A stretch of 64,000 nucleotides of DNA, taken from contig NZ_VUKC01000001.1 in assembly GCF_009193135.1 (NCBI RefSeq), forward strand, positions 62,001 to 126,000, in the 5' to 3' direction. Position 1 is the first letter of the stretch; each line of letters opens with the position of its first letter. A program made the position numbers and the translations under genes. Origin of the DNA: Georgenia satyanarayanai. GTDB lineage: Bacteria; Actinomycetota; Actinomycetes; Actinomycetales; Actinomycetaceae. Positions 1 through 9,200 of this stretch are shown here, piece after piece. The notes below the pieces were generated by a model, which was not told the origin of the DNA, made no database searches, and saw nothing but the letters and a program-made list of their open reading frames with translations.

Positions 1-1
1 C

Positions 2-1450
2 GTCGCCAACCTCCATCCCGCCGTCCTCGAGGCCGCGCACAGCGGGGTCCCGCTCGTCGTCCTCACCGCCGACCGCCCTCACGAGCTGCGCCGCACCGGC
101 GCGAGCCAGACCACCGAGCAGGTCGGCATCTTCGCCGCCGCCCCGCGTTGGGCTGCCGACCTGCCTGCCGACACGCCCCCGGCCGCCACCCGTCAGGTCG
201 TCGTCCGGTCCCTCGCCGCGGCCACCGGTGCCCGCTCCAGCGACCCCGGTCCGGTCCACCTCAACGTCGCCTTCCGCGACCCGCTCGTCCCGGACGCCGA
301 CTGGCAGCCGGGGGACCGGCCCGCGCCCCGCGAGGTCGTCGCGGTTCGCGGGAGCGGTGGCACGGTCGACGTGCCCGCGGGTGGGCGCGCCGTCGTCGTC
401 GCCGGGGACGGCGCCGGCCCGGAGGCCGCACGCGTCGCCGAGGCGGGGGGCTGGCCGCTCCTCGCCGAGCCGACGTCCGGGGCCCGGACCGGTCCCCACG
501 CGGTCCCCGCCTACCGGCTGCTCCTCGCCGAGCTCGGTGAGGAGGTCGAGCGCGTCCTCGTGCTCGGCCACCCCACGCTCTCCCGCCCCGTCAGCGCGCT
601 GCTCGCCCGCCCGGGCGTCGACGTCGTCGTCGTGGCGCCCACCGGCGCGGTGTGGCCCGACGTCGCCGGTACCGCCACACGTGTCGTGGGCGGCGTGCGT
701 GTCGTCCCCGGCGACGACGACGGCGCGTGGCTGGCCAGGTGGCAGCGGGCCGGGGCCGCCGCCGAGCGGGTCCTCGCGGACCACGAGGAGCTCGACGGGC
801 TGGGCGTGGCCCGCACGGTGGCGGCGGCCGCGACCGCCGCACACCGGGAGGGCCGCCGCGAGACGCTCGTCCTCGGGTCCTCGATGACGGTGCGGGACTG
901 GGACCTCGCGGTCCCGGCGCTGCCCCAGGGGCTGCGGGTGGTCGCGAACCGGGGGCTGGCCGGCATCGACGGCACGGTCGCCACCGCGATCGGCCTCGCG
1001 CTCGCCACCGGCGCCCCCGCCAGGGTGGTCCTCGGCGACCTCACCTTCCTCCACGACGCCGGTGCGCTGCTGCGCGGGACGCTCGAGGAGGAGGTCGACC
1101 TCCAGGTGGTCCTCCTCAACGACCGGGGCGGGGCGATCTTCGCGACCCTCGAGCACGGCGCCCCCGAGCGGGCGGCGTCCTTCGAGCGGGTCTTCGGCAC
1201 GCCGCAGGAGGTTGACGTCGCCGCGCTCTGCGCGGGGTACGGCGTCCGGCACACGGCGGTGGGGAGCCGGGCGGAGCTGGCGGCCGTGCTGGCCGAGCCG
1301 GTCGTGGGCCGGTCCGTCGTCGAGGTGACGCTCGACCGCACGGACCTGCGCGACCAGCGGGCGCGCCTCGCGGCGAGCGTGAGCCGCGCCGTCCGTCCCG
1401 GGCCGGCAGGCCAGCGACGCACGGGCGCGCGCACTAGCCGTCGAGGGTGA
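2..1450 (+). CDS. menD: MenD, SEPHCHC synthase (5' truncated by window edge)
   Basis: Menaquinone biosynthesis enzyme. It is a thiamine-diphosphate-dependent synthase that joins isochorismate and 2-oxoglutarate to give SEPHCHC. The frame is open from base 2, and 482 residues are visible before the TGA at 1448-1450. The first residues (NLHPAVLEAAHSGVPLVVLT, then ADRPHELRRTGASQTTEQ) match the conserved N-terminal part of MenD, so roughly 70-100 N-terminal residues lie outside the window. The C-terminal ThDP/Mg motif is visible near 1034-1140 as GDLTFLHD followed by NDRGGAIF. The last 20 or so residues are Arg-rich and look like a non-conserved tail. The end overlaps the convergent HATPase gene by 17 bases. 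The other men genes in the window start 13 kb away. Confidence 0.93.
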   Translation, partial: VANLHPAVLEAAHSGVPLVVLTADRPHELRRTGASQTTEQVGIFAAAPRWAADLPADTPPAATRQVVVRSLAAATGARSSDPGPVHLNVAFRDPLVPDADWQPGDRPAPREVVAVRGSGGTVDVPAGGRAVVVAGDGAGPEAARVAEAGGWPLLAEPTSGARTGPHAVPAYRLLLAELGEEVERVLVLGHPTLSRPVSALLARPGVDVVVVAPTGAVWPDVAGTATRVVGGVRVVPGDDDGAWLARWQRAGAAAERVLADHEELDGLGVARTVAAAATAAHREGRRETLVLGSSMTVRDWDLAVPALPQGLRVVANRGLAGIDGTVATAIGLALATGAPARVVLGDLTFLHDAGALLRGTLEEEVDLQVVLLNDRGGAIFATLEHGAPERAASFERVFGTPQEVDVAALCAGYGVRHTAVGSRAELAAVLAEPVVGRSVVEVTLDRTDLRDQRARLAASVSRAVRPGPAGQRRTGARTSRRG

Positions 1451-1895
1451 AGGTCACCCAGATGTGCTTGGTCGTTCCCGTGGTGTACCAGCCGACCTCC
1501 TGGCCGACCCGCCGGGCGATCTGCAGCCCGAAACCGCCGGCCCCCGGCGCGCGGTGCCCGGCGAGGACCGGGACCGAGTCCGGGTCGTGGTCGGCGACCT
1601 CGAGGAGGTAGCGGCTGCCGTCGGATCCCAGCGTGACGATGGTCGGCGGCCGGCCGTGCTCCAGGGCGTTCGCGGCGAGCTCGGAGGCGACGAGGATCAT
1701 CCGCTCGGGCACGTCCCCCAGGCCGCCGGACGACGTCGAGTCCTCCAGCCCGAACGTCTCCCTCAGCCCCTGGCGGACCGTGCGGATCTCCTCGGCCGTC
1801 GACAGGGTCCACCGGCCGACCGTCCGGTAGCTCGCGGGCGGGGTGGAGGAGGTCAGCCCCTCGTCCGACTCCTCGCGGTGGATGTAGTCCGGCAT
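1434..1895 (-). CDS. Small HATPase_c (anti-sigma factor / RsbW-like) ATP-binding protein
   Basis: A 153-residue single-domain GHKL ATPase of the kind found in actinobacterial anti-sigma or serine/threonine switch kinases. The N-box is visible as ELAANALEHG, the G1 region as VADHDPDSVP, and the G2 region as GAGGFGLQIARRVGQEVGW. The ATG at 1895 is chosen because GAAGGA lies just upstream. A GTG at 1925 would add ten residues but has no evident ribosome binding site. No STAS-domain antagonist or sigma factor lies next to it, so its partner is unknown. It lies 75 bases downstream of selB on the same strand and could be read through from that operon, but nothing links it to selenium metabolism. 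Assignment to the HATPase family is firm; the exact role is not. Confidence 0.75.
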   Translation of the reverse strand: MPDYIHREESDEGLTSSTPPASYRTVGRWTLSTAEEIRTVRQGLRETFGLEDSTSSGGLGDVPERMILVASELAANALEHGRPPTIVTLGSDGSRYLLEVADHDPDSVPVLAGHRAPGAGGFGLQIARRVGQEVGWYTTGTTKHIWVTFTLDG

Positions 1896-1970
1896 GTTGT
1901 CCTTCGTCTCGGTCCCGTGCAGCACCGAGCATGCGGCATCCCGGTGCCCCGGGCGACCGGAGGGAGGCGG

Positions 1971-3725
1971 TCAGCGCCCGGTGAGCCGCCGGCGGTCGTC
2001 GGGCAGGCGGCGGGTGCGGCCGGTGCGGTCGAGGTGGGCGAGGAGCGGGAGCACCACCCGGCGGCTGGTGGCCAGGTGGCGGCGCGCGTCGCTCACGGTG
2101 AAGGGCTGGGGGAGCTCGGCGAGGCGCTCGGCGGCGGCCTCGTCGGCGCCCGCGAGCAGCACGACGCCCGGGACCGGGCACAGCAGGAGCCCGGCGCGCA
2201 CCGCGGCGCCCTGGACCTTCGGGGTGAGGCCGAGCGCGGTCAGCTCGTCGGCCGCCGGTGCCGCGAAGGGCGCGCCGGCCAGCCGCTCGCCGAGCGCCGC
2301 CACCGCGGCACGGACGTCGGCGGGCACGTCGTCGGTGCCGGCGAGCCGGACCCGGCCGGCCGCGACGCGTAGCGGCTCCCCGACGACGGCGGCCGCGAGC
2401 TCCGGTGCCGGCAGCCCCAGGCGCTCGGCGAGGGCCGCCAGGGTGAGCGCCGGCTCGAGGGGCGCGCTCGCCGCGTGCTCGCTGACCACCTCCACCGCTT
2501 CCCGGGCCGCCGCGGCGGCCCGGTCGGCGGACAGGAGCCACCCGCCGGCGGCCACGACACCGTGCGGCACCGGGGCCACGGGCACCCCGATCCGGGCGAG
2601 CAGCTCGACGGCGACGACGCCGCGCCGCGCGACCTCGGCCGCGACGTCCGCCTCCCCGTGGGCCGTCGTCAGTGCCTCGCCGCGCAGCCGCGCGGCGAGG
2701 CGGCGCCGCAGCGGCGGGGGCGCGGGGTCGAGCACGGTGACGGCCCACAGCCGCCGGGTGCCCGGGTCGCGCAGCAGCGCCCGGTCCCCGACCCGCAGCG
2801 GCAGCGACCGCTCGGTGGTGAGCCGGGCCAGCCCGGGCGCGAGCGGGCGGTGGTGGACGCTGAGCACGGTCGAGCCGAGATGGAGCAGCGGGCGCTGCGG
2901 CGGCTCGCCGGACCCCAGCCGCACCTCGCCCAGGCGCACGTCGAGGACCTCGGTGTGGTGCCAGGCGCCGGGGCCGACGAGGACCTCGCCGCGCTCGACC
3001 CGGCCGGAGACGTTGAGGGCCACCCGCGCCGGCCCCTGCGCCTCCTCGACCGGGCGGCCCAGGGACTGCACCGCCCGGACCCGGTGCCCCCCGCGGGAGG
3101 AGGCCAGCCCGTCCCCCGGACGCACCCGCCCGGCGGGCAGCGTGCCGGTGACGACGGTCCCGGCGCCCGGCATCGAGAAGCTGCGGTCCACCCACAGCCG
3201 CACCGGCTCGTGCGCCGGCGGCCGGGGCAGCCCGGTGAGCATGGCGGCGAGCGCGGCCCGCAGCTCCGCGACCCCCTCGCCGGTGCGGGCGGAGACGGTC
3301 ACGGCGGGCGCCCCGCGCAGGGACGTGACGGCGAGCTCGGCGAGGGCGCGCTCGCGGGCGGGGGCCGGGTCGGCGAGGTCGGCGCGCGTGACGGCGAGGA
3401 CGCCGTGCTCCACCCCGAGCGCGTCGAGGGCGGCGAGGTGCTCGGCGGCCTGCGGCATCCACGGGTCGTCCGCCGCGACGACGAGGAGGACGGCGGGCAC
3501 CGGCCCGAGCCCCGCGAGCGTCGTGCTGATGAAGCGCTCGTGTCCCGGGACGTCGACGAAGGCGACCTCGCCGGCGCCGGGCAGCGTCGTCCACGCGTAG
3601 CCGAGCTCGATGGACAGGCCGCGCCGCTGCTCCTCCTCCAGCCGGTCCGGCTGCGCGCCGGTGAGCGCGGTGACGAGGGCGGACTTGCCGTGGTCGACGT
3701 GCCCCGCCGTCGCGACGACGTGCAT
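1971..3725 (-). CDS. selB: SelB, selenocysteine-specific elongation factor
   Basis: A 584-residue translation factor that binds GTP, Sec-tRNA(Sec) and the SECIS hairpin of the mRNA to decode UGA as selenocysteine. The GTPase P-loop AGHVDHGKS is at residues 7-15, DVPGHE at 58-63, and a G4-like VTRADL follows. After the EF-Tu-like barrels (DRSFSMPGAGTVVTGT) come the C-terminal winged-helix repeats that bind SECIS. The length is close to the E. coli protein (about 614). The start ATG (3723-3725) overlaps the selA stop codon by one base, so the two are translationally coupled. The client is fdhA, encoded 2.5 kb away on the other strand. Confidence 0.95.
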   Translation of the reverse strand: MHVVATAGHVDHGKSALVTALTGAQPDRLEEEQRRGLSIELGYAWTTLPGAGEVAFVDVPGHERFISTTLAGLGPVPAVLLVVAADDPWMPQAAEHLAALDALGVEHGVLAVTRADLADPAPARERALAELAVTSLRGAPAVTVSARTGEGVAELRAALAAMLTGLPRPPAHEPVRLWVDRSFSMPGAGTVVTGTLPAGRVRPGDGLASSRGGHRVRAVQSLGRPVEEAQGPARVALNVSGRVERGEVLVGPGAWHHTEVLDVRLGEVRLGSGEPPQRPLLHLGSTVLSVHHRPLAPGLARLTTERSLPLRVGDRALLRDPGTRRLWAVTVLDPAPPPLRRRLAARLRGEALTTAHGEADVAAEVARRGVVAVELLARIGVPVAPVPHGVVAAGGWLLSADRAAAAAREAVEVVSEHAASAPLEPALTLAALAERLGLPAPELAAAVVGEPLRVAAGRVRLAGTDDVPADVRAAVAALGERLAGAPFAAPAADELTALGLTPKVQGAAVRAGLLLCPVPGVVLLAGADEAAAERLAELPQPFTVSDARRHLATSRRVVLPLLAHLDRTGRTRRLPDDRRRLTGR

Positions 3726-5029
3726 CACGCCCCTCCCGCGGCGACCGCACGGACCGCCGCCACGACGGCGTCGTCCTGGGACGGCGGGACCGCGAGGAGG
3801 TCGAGGAGCAGCCGGCCGCGGTGGGCGCGGCCGAGGACGGGCGTGGGGCCGGTGCGCAGCGCGGGGGCCCAGGCGGCGTCGACGGCGACGGCCGCGCTGG
3901 GCAGCTCGACCCCGGGCCCGCCGCCCCCGCCCACCGCGGCGACGCTCGGCACGGCCTCCGCGCCGGTGTGGGGCCCCAGCGCCGCCACGATCCGCCGGGC
4001 GCGCTCGAGCAGCGTCGCGGGGTCGGCCCCGAGGCCGGCCGGGACGGGCGGGACCGGGCCGGTGAGGGTGGCCTCGAGGGCGGCGAGGGTGAGCTTGTCG
4101 ACGCGCAGCGCGCGGGCGAAGGGGTGGCGGCGCAGGCCCTCGACGACGTCCGCGTCCCCGAGCAGCAGCCCGCACTGCGGTCCCCCGAGGAGCTTGTCGC
4201 CCGAGGCCGTGACGACCGTCGCCCCGGCCCGCAGCGTGGCGGAGGCCGACGGCTCCCGGGGCAGCCGCGGGTGCGGCGCGAGCAGCCCGGAGCCGATGTC
4301 CGCGACGACCGGCACCGGCAGGGTCGCCAGCTGCTCGACCGGGACGCTCGACGTGAACCCGGTGACCTCGAAGTTCGAGGGGTGCACCTTGAGGACGAAC
4401 GCGACCTCCCCGCCGTCGACGGCGGCCGCGTAGTCCTCCAGGCGCACCCGGTTGGTCGTTCCGACCTCGCGCAGCCGCGCGCCCACCGACTCGAGGAGCT
4501 CGGGGATCCGGAAGCCGTCCCCGATCTCGACGAGCTCCCCCCGCGCGACGACGACCTCGCGTCCCGCGGCCAGGGCGAGGGTGACGAGCGCGAGCGCCGC
4601 GGCGCCGTTGTTGACGACGTGGACCGCCCCGGCCTCCGGAACCGCCCGCGCCAGCGCTTCCAGGGCCCCGCGCCCGCGCCGGCCGCGCCGTCCGGTCGCG
4701 AGGTCGAGCTCGACGTCGGTCGCGCCGGCCGCGACGGAGAGCGCCGCGACGGCCGCCGCGGACAGCGGCGCGCGGCCGAGGTTCGTGTGGACGAGCACCC
4801 CGGTCGCGTTGACGACCGGGCGCACCGTCGTCGCCGTCGTCGGGAGCATGCCGAGGGCGACCGCGACGACGTTCCCGGCCTCGGCCCGCCCCTGGCGGCA
4901 CTCGTCGATGGCGCGGCGGGCCGCGTCCTTGACGAGGGCGGGGCCCAGCCGGTCGGCGGCAGCGACGAGGGCGGGGTCGGCGAGGACGGCGTCGGTGCGC
5001 GGCGTCGCGCGCCGGGGGTCGGGCACCAC
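3725..5029 (-). CDS. selA: SelA, L-seryl-tRNA(Sec) selenium transferase
   Basis: PLP enzyme that converts Ser-tRNA(Sec) to Sec-tRNA(Sec) using selenophosphate. It has 434 residues from the GTG at 5027-5029. The start is followed by PDPRRATPRTDAVLADP, the normal N-terminal segment of the family, and AGGGAG lies just upstream. A second GTG at 5024-5026 is equally possible and has better spacing. The PLP lysine is at about residue 279 in TASGDKLLGGPQCG. An in-frame extension upstream to 5125 exists but runs through the tRNA-Sec gene and encodes no SelA-like residues, so it is rejected. The gene lies 19 bases after the 3' end of selC and directly before selB. Confidence 0.94.
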   Translation of the reverse strand: MVPDPRRATPRTDAVLADPALVAAADRLGPALVKDAARRAIDECRQGRAEAGNVVAVALGMLPTTATTVRPVVNATGVLVHTNLGRAPLSAAAVAALSVAAGATDVELDLATGRRGRRGRGALEALARAVPEAGAVHVVNNGAAALALVTLALAAGREVVVARGELVEIGDGFRIPELLESVGARLREVGTTNRVRLEDYAAAVDGGEVAFVLKVHPSNFEVTGFTSSVPVEQLATLPVPVVADIGSGLLAPHPRLPREPSASATLRAGATVVTASGDKLLGGPQCGLLLGDADVVEGLRRHPFARALRVDKLTLAALEATLTGPVPPVPAGLGADPATLLERARRIVAALGPHTGAEAVPSVAAVGGGGGPGVELPSAAVAVDAAWAPALRTGPTPVLGRAHRGRLLLDLLAVPPSQDDAVVAAVRAVAAGGA

Positions 5030-5048
5030 GGAGCTCCCTGGGTCGGGT

Positions 5049-5143
5049 TGGCGGAGGCGGACGGGAATCGAACCCGCCTGGCCGAGGTCCTCGACCACAA
5101 CGGCTTTGAAGACCGCGCCCGTCACCAGACGAGGTACGCCTCC
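5049..5143 (-). tRNA. selC: tRNA-Sec (anticodon TCA)
   Basis: The selenocysteine tRNA, 95 bases including an encoded CCA (5049-5051). The acceptor strand GGAGGCG pairs with CGCCTCC, and the discriminator base is G. The anticodon loop CTTCAAA has TCA at 5107-5109 (minus strand). A long variable arm (TGGTCGAGG / CCTCGGCCA) and a TTCGATT T-loop are visible. The size and long arm match bacterial selC. A -10-like TAGGCT at 5150-5155 (minus strand) lies just upstream. selA begins 19 bases after the CCA, so selC, selA and selB are probably one transcript from which the tRNA is processed. Confidence 0.93.
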
Positions 5144-5149
5144 GCGTGC

Positions 5150-5155
5150 AGCCTA
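5150..5155 (-). promoter_or_regulatory. Putative -10 box for selC-selA-selB
   Basis: TAGGCT on the minus strand fits the actinobacterial TAnnnT -10 pattern and ends six bases before the first tRNA-Sec base. No convincing -35 hexamer is seen, so this is a weak call based on position. Confidence 0.35.
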
Positions 5156-5178
5156 ACCGGGCGGCGCACCGGCCCGCA

Positions 5179-5207
5179 TCGACTCCGTCACCGCGGCGAC
5201 CTACGCT
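5179..5207 (+). promoter_or_regulatory. Putative leaderless promoter of selD
   Basis: TCGACT (5179-5184), a 17-base spacer and TACGCT (5202-5207) lie immediately before the selD GTG at 5215. Transcription would start at or next to the start codon, giving a leaderless mRNA. There is no ribosome binding site upstream of that GTG, which agrees. It diverges from the selC promoter across fewer than 60 bases. Confidence 0.45.
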
Positions 5208-5214
5208 GACGCCT

Positions 5215-6210
5215 GTGACCACCGCCACGTACCCCGAGCTGCGCCTCACCCAGCACGCCTCCGGCGGAGGCTGCGCCTGCAAGGTCCCGCCCGGGGAGCT
5301 CGAGCGGGTCCTCGGCGGCCTGCCGACGAGCACGCACCCCGACCTCCTCGTCGGCATGGAGAACGGCGACGACGCCGCGGCCGTCCGCATCGACGGCACC
5401 CGCGCCGTCATCGCGACGGCGGACTTCTTCACGCCGGTCGTCGACGACCCCTACGACTTCGGCCGCATCGCCGCGACCAACGCGCTCTCGGACGTCTACG
5501 CCATGGGCGGCACCCCGCTCGTCGCGGTCAACCTGCTCGCCTGGCCGCGCGACCGCATCCCCTTCGACGTCGCCGCGGAGGTGCTGCGCGGCGGTGCGGC
5601 CGTGTGCGCGGAGGCCGGGACCGTGCTCGGCGGCGGGCACAGCGTCGACGACCCCGAGCCCAAGTACGGGCAGGCGGTCACCGGCATCGCCGACGCCGAC
5701 CGTCTCCTGCGCAACGACGCCGGGCGGGCCGGCCTGCCCCTCACGCTCACCAAGCCGCTCGGGCTGGGGGTGCTCAACAACCGGCACAAGGCCACCGGCG
5801 AGCGCTTCGAGGAGGCCATCGCCGTCATGACGACGCTCAACCGGGAGGCGTCGCTCGCGGCGCTCGCGGCCGGCGTGCGGGCCGCCACCGACGTCACCGG
5901 CTTCGGGCTGCTCGGCCACCTGTACAAGCTCGCGCGGGCGAGCGGCGTCAGCGCCGTCGTCGACTCCGTCGCGGTCCCCTACGTCGGCGGGGCGCGCGCG
6001 TCCTTCGCCGCCGGCTACGTGCCCGGCGGCAGCCGCCGCAACCTCGACTGGGTGCGGCCGCACCTGCGCTCCGACGTCGCCGACGACGAGCTCGTCCTCC
6101 TCGCGGACGCCCAGACCTCCGGGGGTCTGCTCGTCGTCGGCGAGATCCCCGGCCACCCCGTCGTCGGGGAGCTCGTGCCCGCCGAGGAGTGGACCGTGCG
6201 GGTGCGCTGA
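5215..6210 (+). CDS. selD: SelD, selenide water dikinase
   Basis: Makes selenophosphate, the selenium donor for SelA, from selenide and ATP. It has 331 residues. The start is GTG at 5215, giving VTTATYPELRLTQ, which lines up with the family N-terminus. The in-frame extension upstream to 5146 overlaps the tRNA-Sec promoter region and is not SelD-like. The catalytic loop is GGGCACK with Cys20 and Lys23 corresponding to E. coli Cys17 and Lys20, so this SelD uses cysteine rather than selenocysteine. Further conserved parts are ATADFFTPVVDDPYDFGRIA and the LGGGHSVDDPEPKYG motif. It is followed 64 bases later by fdhA on the same strand, so selenophosphate supply and the client enzyme may share a transcript. 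Confidence 0.95.
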   Translation: MTTATYPELRLTQHASGGGCACKVPPGELERVLGGLPTSTHPDLLVGMENGDDAAAVRIDGTRAVIATADFFTPVVDDPYDFGRIAATNALSDVYAMGGTPLVAVNLLAWPRDRIPFDVAAEVLRGGAAVCAEAGTVLGGGHSVDDPEPKYGQAVTGIADADRLLRNDAGRAGLPLTLTKPLGLGVLNNRHKATGERFEEAIAVMTTLNREASLAALAAGVRAATDVTGFGLLGHLYKLARASGVSAVVDSVAVPYVGGARASFAAGYVPGGSRRNLDWVRPHLRSDVADDELVLLADAQTSGGLLVVGEIPGHPVVGELVPAEEWTVRVR

Positions 6211-6274
6211 GCCCGATCCCGTGCGCGTGTCGGAGGGGCGCGCTACGGTGACCGGGATCACGAAGGGGGCGACG

Positions 6275-9200
6275 ATGACAGCATTCCTCGGCTGGCCGGT
6301 CCTCCGGCAGCTGACCGGCACGGACGTGCTGGGCCGGGGCAAGGCCGCGCGCTCCCGCAAGACCGACCGGATCACCCCCCGCACCGCCACCGCCGACCGC
6401 GTGGCCCGCAGCGTCTGCCCCTACTGCGCCGTGGGCTGCGGGCAGCGGGTGTTCGTCAAGGACGAGAAGGTCGTCCAGATCGAGGGTGACCCCGACAGCC
6501 CGATCTCCCGCGGAAGGCTGTGCCCCAAGGGCTCGGCGAGCAAGAGCCTGGTCACCAGCCCGGACCGCCTCTCGACGGTCCGCTACCGGCGCCCCCACGG
6601 CACCGAGTGGGAGGACCTCGACCTCGGCACGGCGATGGAGATGATCGCCGACCGCGTCCTCACCACCCGCGCCGAGACCTGGCAGCAGACCGACACCGAG
6701 GGGCGCCACCTGCGCCGCACCATGGGCATCGCCGCCCTCGGCGGGGCCACGCTGGACAACGAGGAGAACTACCTCATCAAGAAGCTCTTCACCGCGATGG
6801 GTGCGGTGCAGATCGAGAACCAGGCCCGTATTTGACACTCCGCCACGGTCCCCGGTCTGGGGACCAGCTTCGGCCGGGGCGGTGCGACCGGTTTCCAGCA
6901 GGACCTCGCGAACGCGGACTGCATCATCATCCAGGGCTCGAACATGGCCGAGGCCCACCCGGTGGGCTTCCAGTGGGTGATGGAGGCCAAGCGGCGCGGC
7001 GCCAAGGTCATCCACGTCGACCCCCGGTTCACGCGGACCAGCGCGCTCGCGGACACCTTCGTGCCGATCCGGGTGGGCACCGACATCGTGTTCCTCGGCG
7101 CGATCATCAACCACGTCCTGCAAAACGAGCTCGACTTCCGCGAGTACGTCCTCGCGTACACGAACGCGGCGTCGATCGTCTCCGAGGACTACCTCGACAC
7201 CGAGGACCTCGACGGCCTGTTCTCCGGCTTCGACCCCGAGACCCGCACCTACGACACGACCACGTGGCAGTACGCCGGGTCCGAGGGTGCGGGGGAGGAC
7301 CAGGACGAGGTCGCCGAGGACAGGGCCACCGCCTCCGGTCTGCAGCACGAGTCGCACGGCATGCCGGTGGGCGAGGAGCCCGAGCGCGACGAGACCCTGC
7401 GCCACCCCCGGACGGTCTACCAGGTGCTCAAGCGGCACTTCGCCCGGTACACCCCCGAGCTCGTCGCCGAGACGTGCGGCATCACCCCCGAGCAGTTCCA
7501 CGAGGTGGCCGAGGCGTGGGTCGCCGCGTCCGGGCGGGAGCGGACGACCGCGCTCGTCTACAGCGTGGGGTGGACGCAGCACAGCGTCGGCGCCCAGTAC
7601 ATCCGTACCGGTTCCATCCTCCAGCTGCTGCTGGGGAACATGGGCCGCCCGGGCGGCGGGATCATGGCGCTGCGCGGCCACGCGAGCATCCAGGGCTCCA
7701 CCGACATCCCCACCCTGTTCAACCTGCTGCCCGGCTACCTCGAGATGCCCAACGCCTCGTCGCACCCGGACTACGCCAGCTGGGTGGAGAGCATGTCGAT
7801 GCCCGGCGCCAAGGGCTTCTGGGGCAACGCCTCGGGCTACGCGGCCAGCCTCCTCAAGGCCTACTGGGGTGAGCACGCGACACCCGAGAACGACTTCGCC
7901 TACGACTACATGCCGCGCATCAGCGGTGACCACGGCACCTACCGCACCGTCCTCGACATGATCGAGGGGAAGGTCAAGGGCTACTTCCTCCTCGGCCAGA
8001 ACCCCGCGGTCGGGTCCGCGCACGGCAAGGCGCAGCGGCTGGGCATGGCCAAGCTCGACTGGCTCGTCGTCCGCGACCTGTACGAGATCGAGAGCGCGAG
8101 CTTCTGGAAGGACGCCCCGGAGATCGAGACCGGGGAGATCGTCACCGAGGAGTGCCCCACCGAGGTCTTCCTCCTGCCCGCCGCCTCCCACGTGGAGAAG
8201 GAGGGCACCTTCACCCAGACCCAGCGCATGCTCCAGTGGCGGGAGAAGGCGGTCGAGCCCACCGGGGACCGTCGCTCGGAGCTGTGGTTCTTCTACCACC
8301 TGGGCCGGATCATGCGCGAGCGTCTGGCGGAGGGGAACCTCGAGCGGGACCGCCCGCTCCTCGACCTCGCGTGGGACTACCCGGTGCACGGCGAGCACGA
8401 CGAGCCCAGCGCCGAGGCCGTCCTCATGGAGATCAACGGCTACGAGGTCGCCACTCGCCGGCCGCTGTCGAGCTTCACCGAGCTGCGCGCCGACGGCACC
8501 ACGGTGGGTGGTTGCTGGATCTACACCGGTGTCTACGCCGACGGCGTCAACCAGGCCGCGCGGCGCAAGCCCGGCCGGGAGCAGGACTGGGTGGCCCTCG
8601 AGTGGGGCTGGGTGTGGCCGGCCAACCGCCGCATCCTCTACAACCGCGCGTCGGCCGACCCCGAGGGCCGCCCGTGGAGCGAGCGCAAGGCCTACGTGTG
8701 GTGGGACGAGGAGAGGGGGGAGTGGACCGGCCACGACATCCCCGACTTCGAGAGGACCAAGCCGCCGTCCTACCGCCACGAGCCCGGGGCCACCGGCGTC
8801 GCGGCGATCGACGGCACCGACGCCTTCATCATGCAGGGGGACGGCCGGGGCGCGCTGTTCGTCCCCTCCGGGCTCGTCGACGGGCCCCTGCCCACGCACT
8901 ACGAGCCCGTCGAGTCGCCCTTCCGCAACGCGCTGTACGGCCAGCAGGCCAACCCCACCCGCATCGAGTACCGCGAGCCCGTCAACCCGATGAACCCGAG
9001 CCCCCCGGGCGGTGGCAGCGAGGTGTTCCCGATCGTCTTCACGACGAGCCGGCTCACCGAGCACCACACCGCCGGCGGCATGAGCCGCACGCTGGCGTAC
9101 CTCGCCGAGCTCCAGCCCGAGATGTTCGTCGAGGTGTCCCCGGCCCTGGCCCAGGAGCGGGGACTGGAGCACCTGGGCTGGTGCCACGTCGTCACCGCCC

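Noticed and set aside
511-5100. A 1529-codon minus-strand frame over menD, selB and selA
   Set aside because: It crosses several well-recognised genes in the wrong frame and is Arg/Pro/Ser-rich shadow sequence.
5030-5125. N-terminal extension of SelA by 32 codons
   Set aside because: The extension is the tRNA-Sec gene read as protein; a ribosome binding site and the family N-terminus fit the GTG at 5029.
6833-6835. Premature stop or pseudogene in fdhA
   Set aside because: The TGA is at the family Sec position, a SECIS hairpin follows, the frame continues without shift, and all Sec genes are present.
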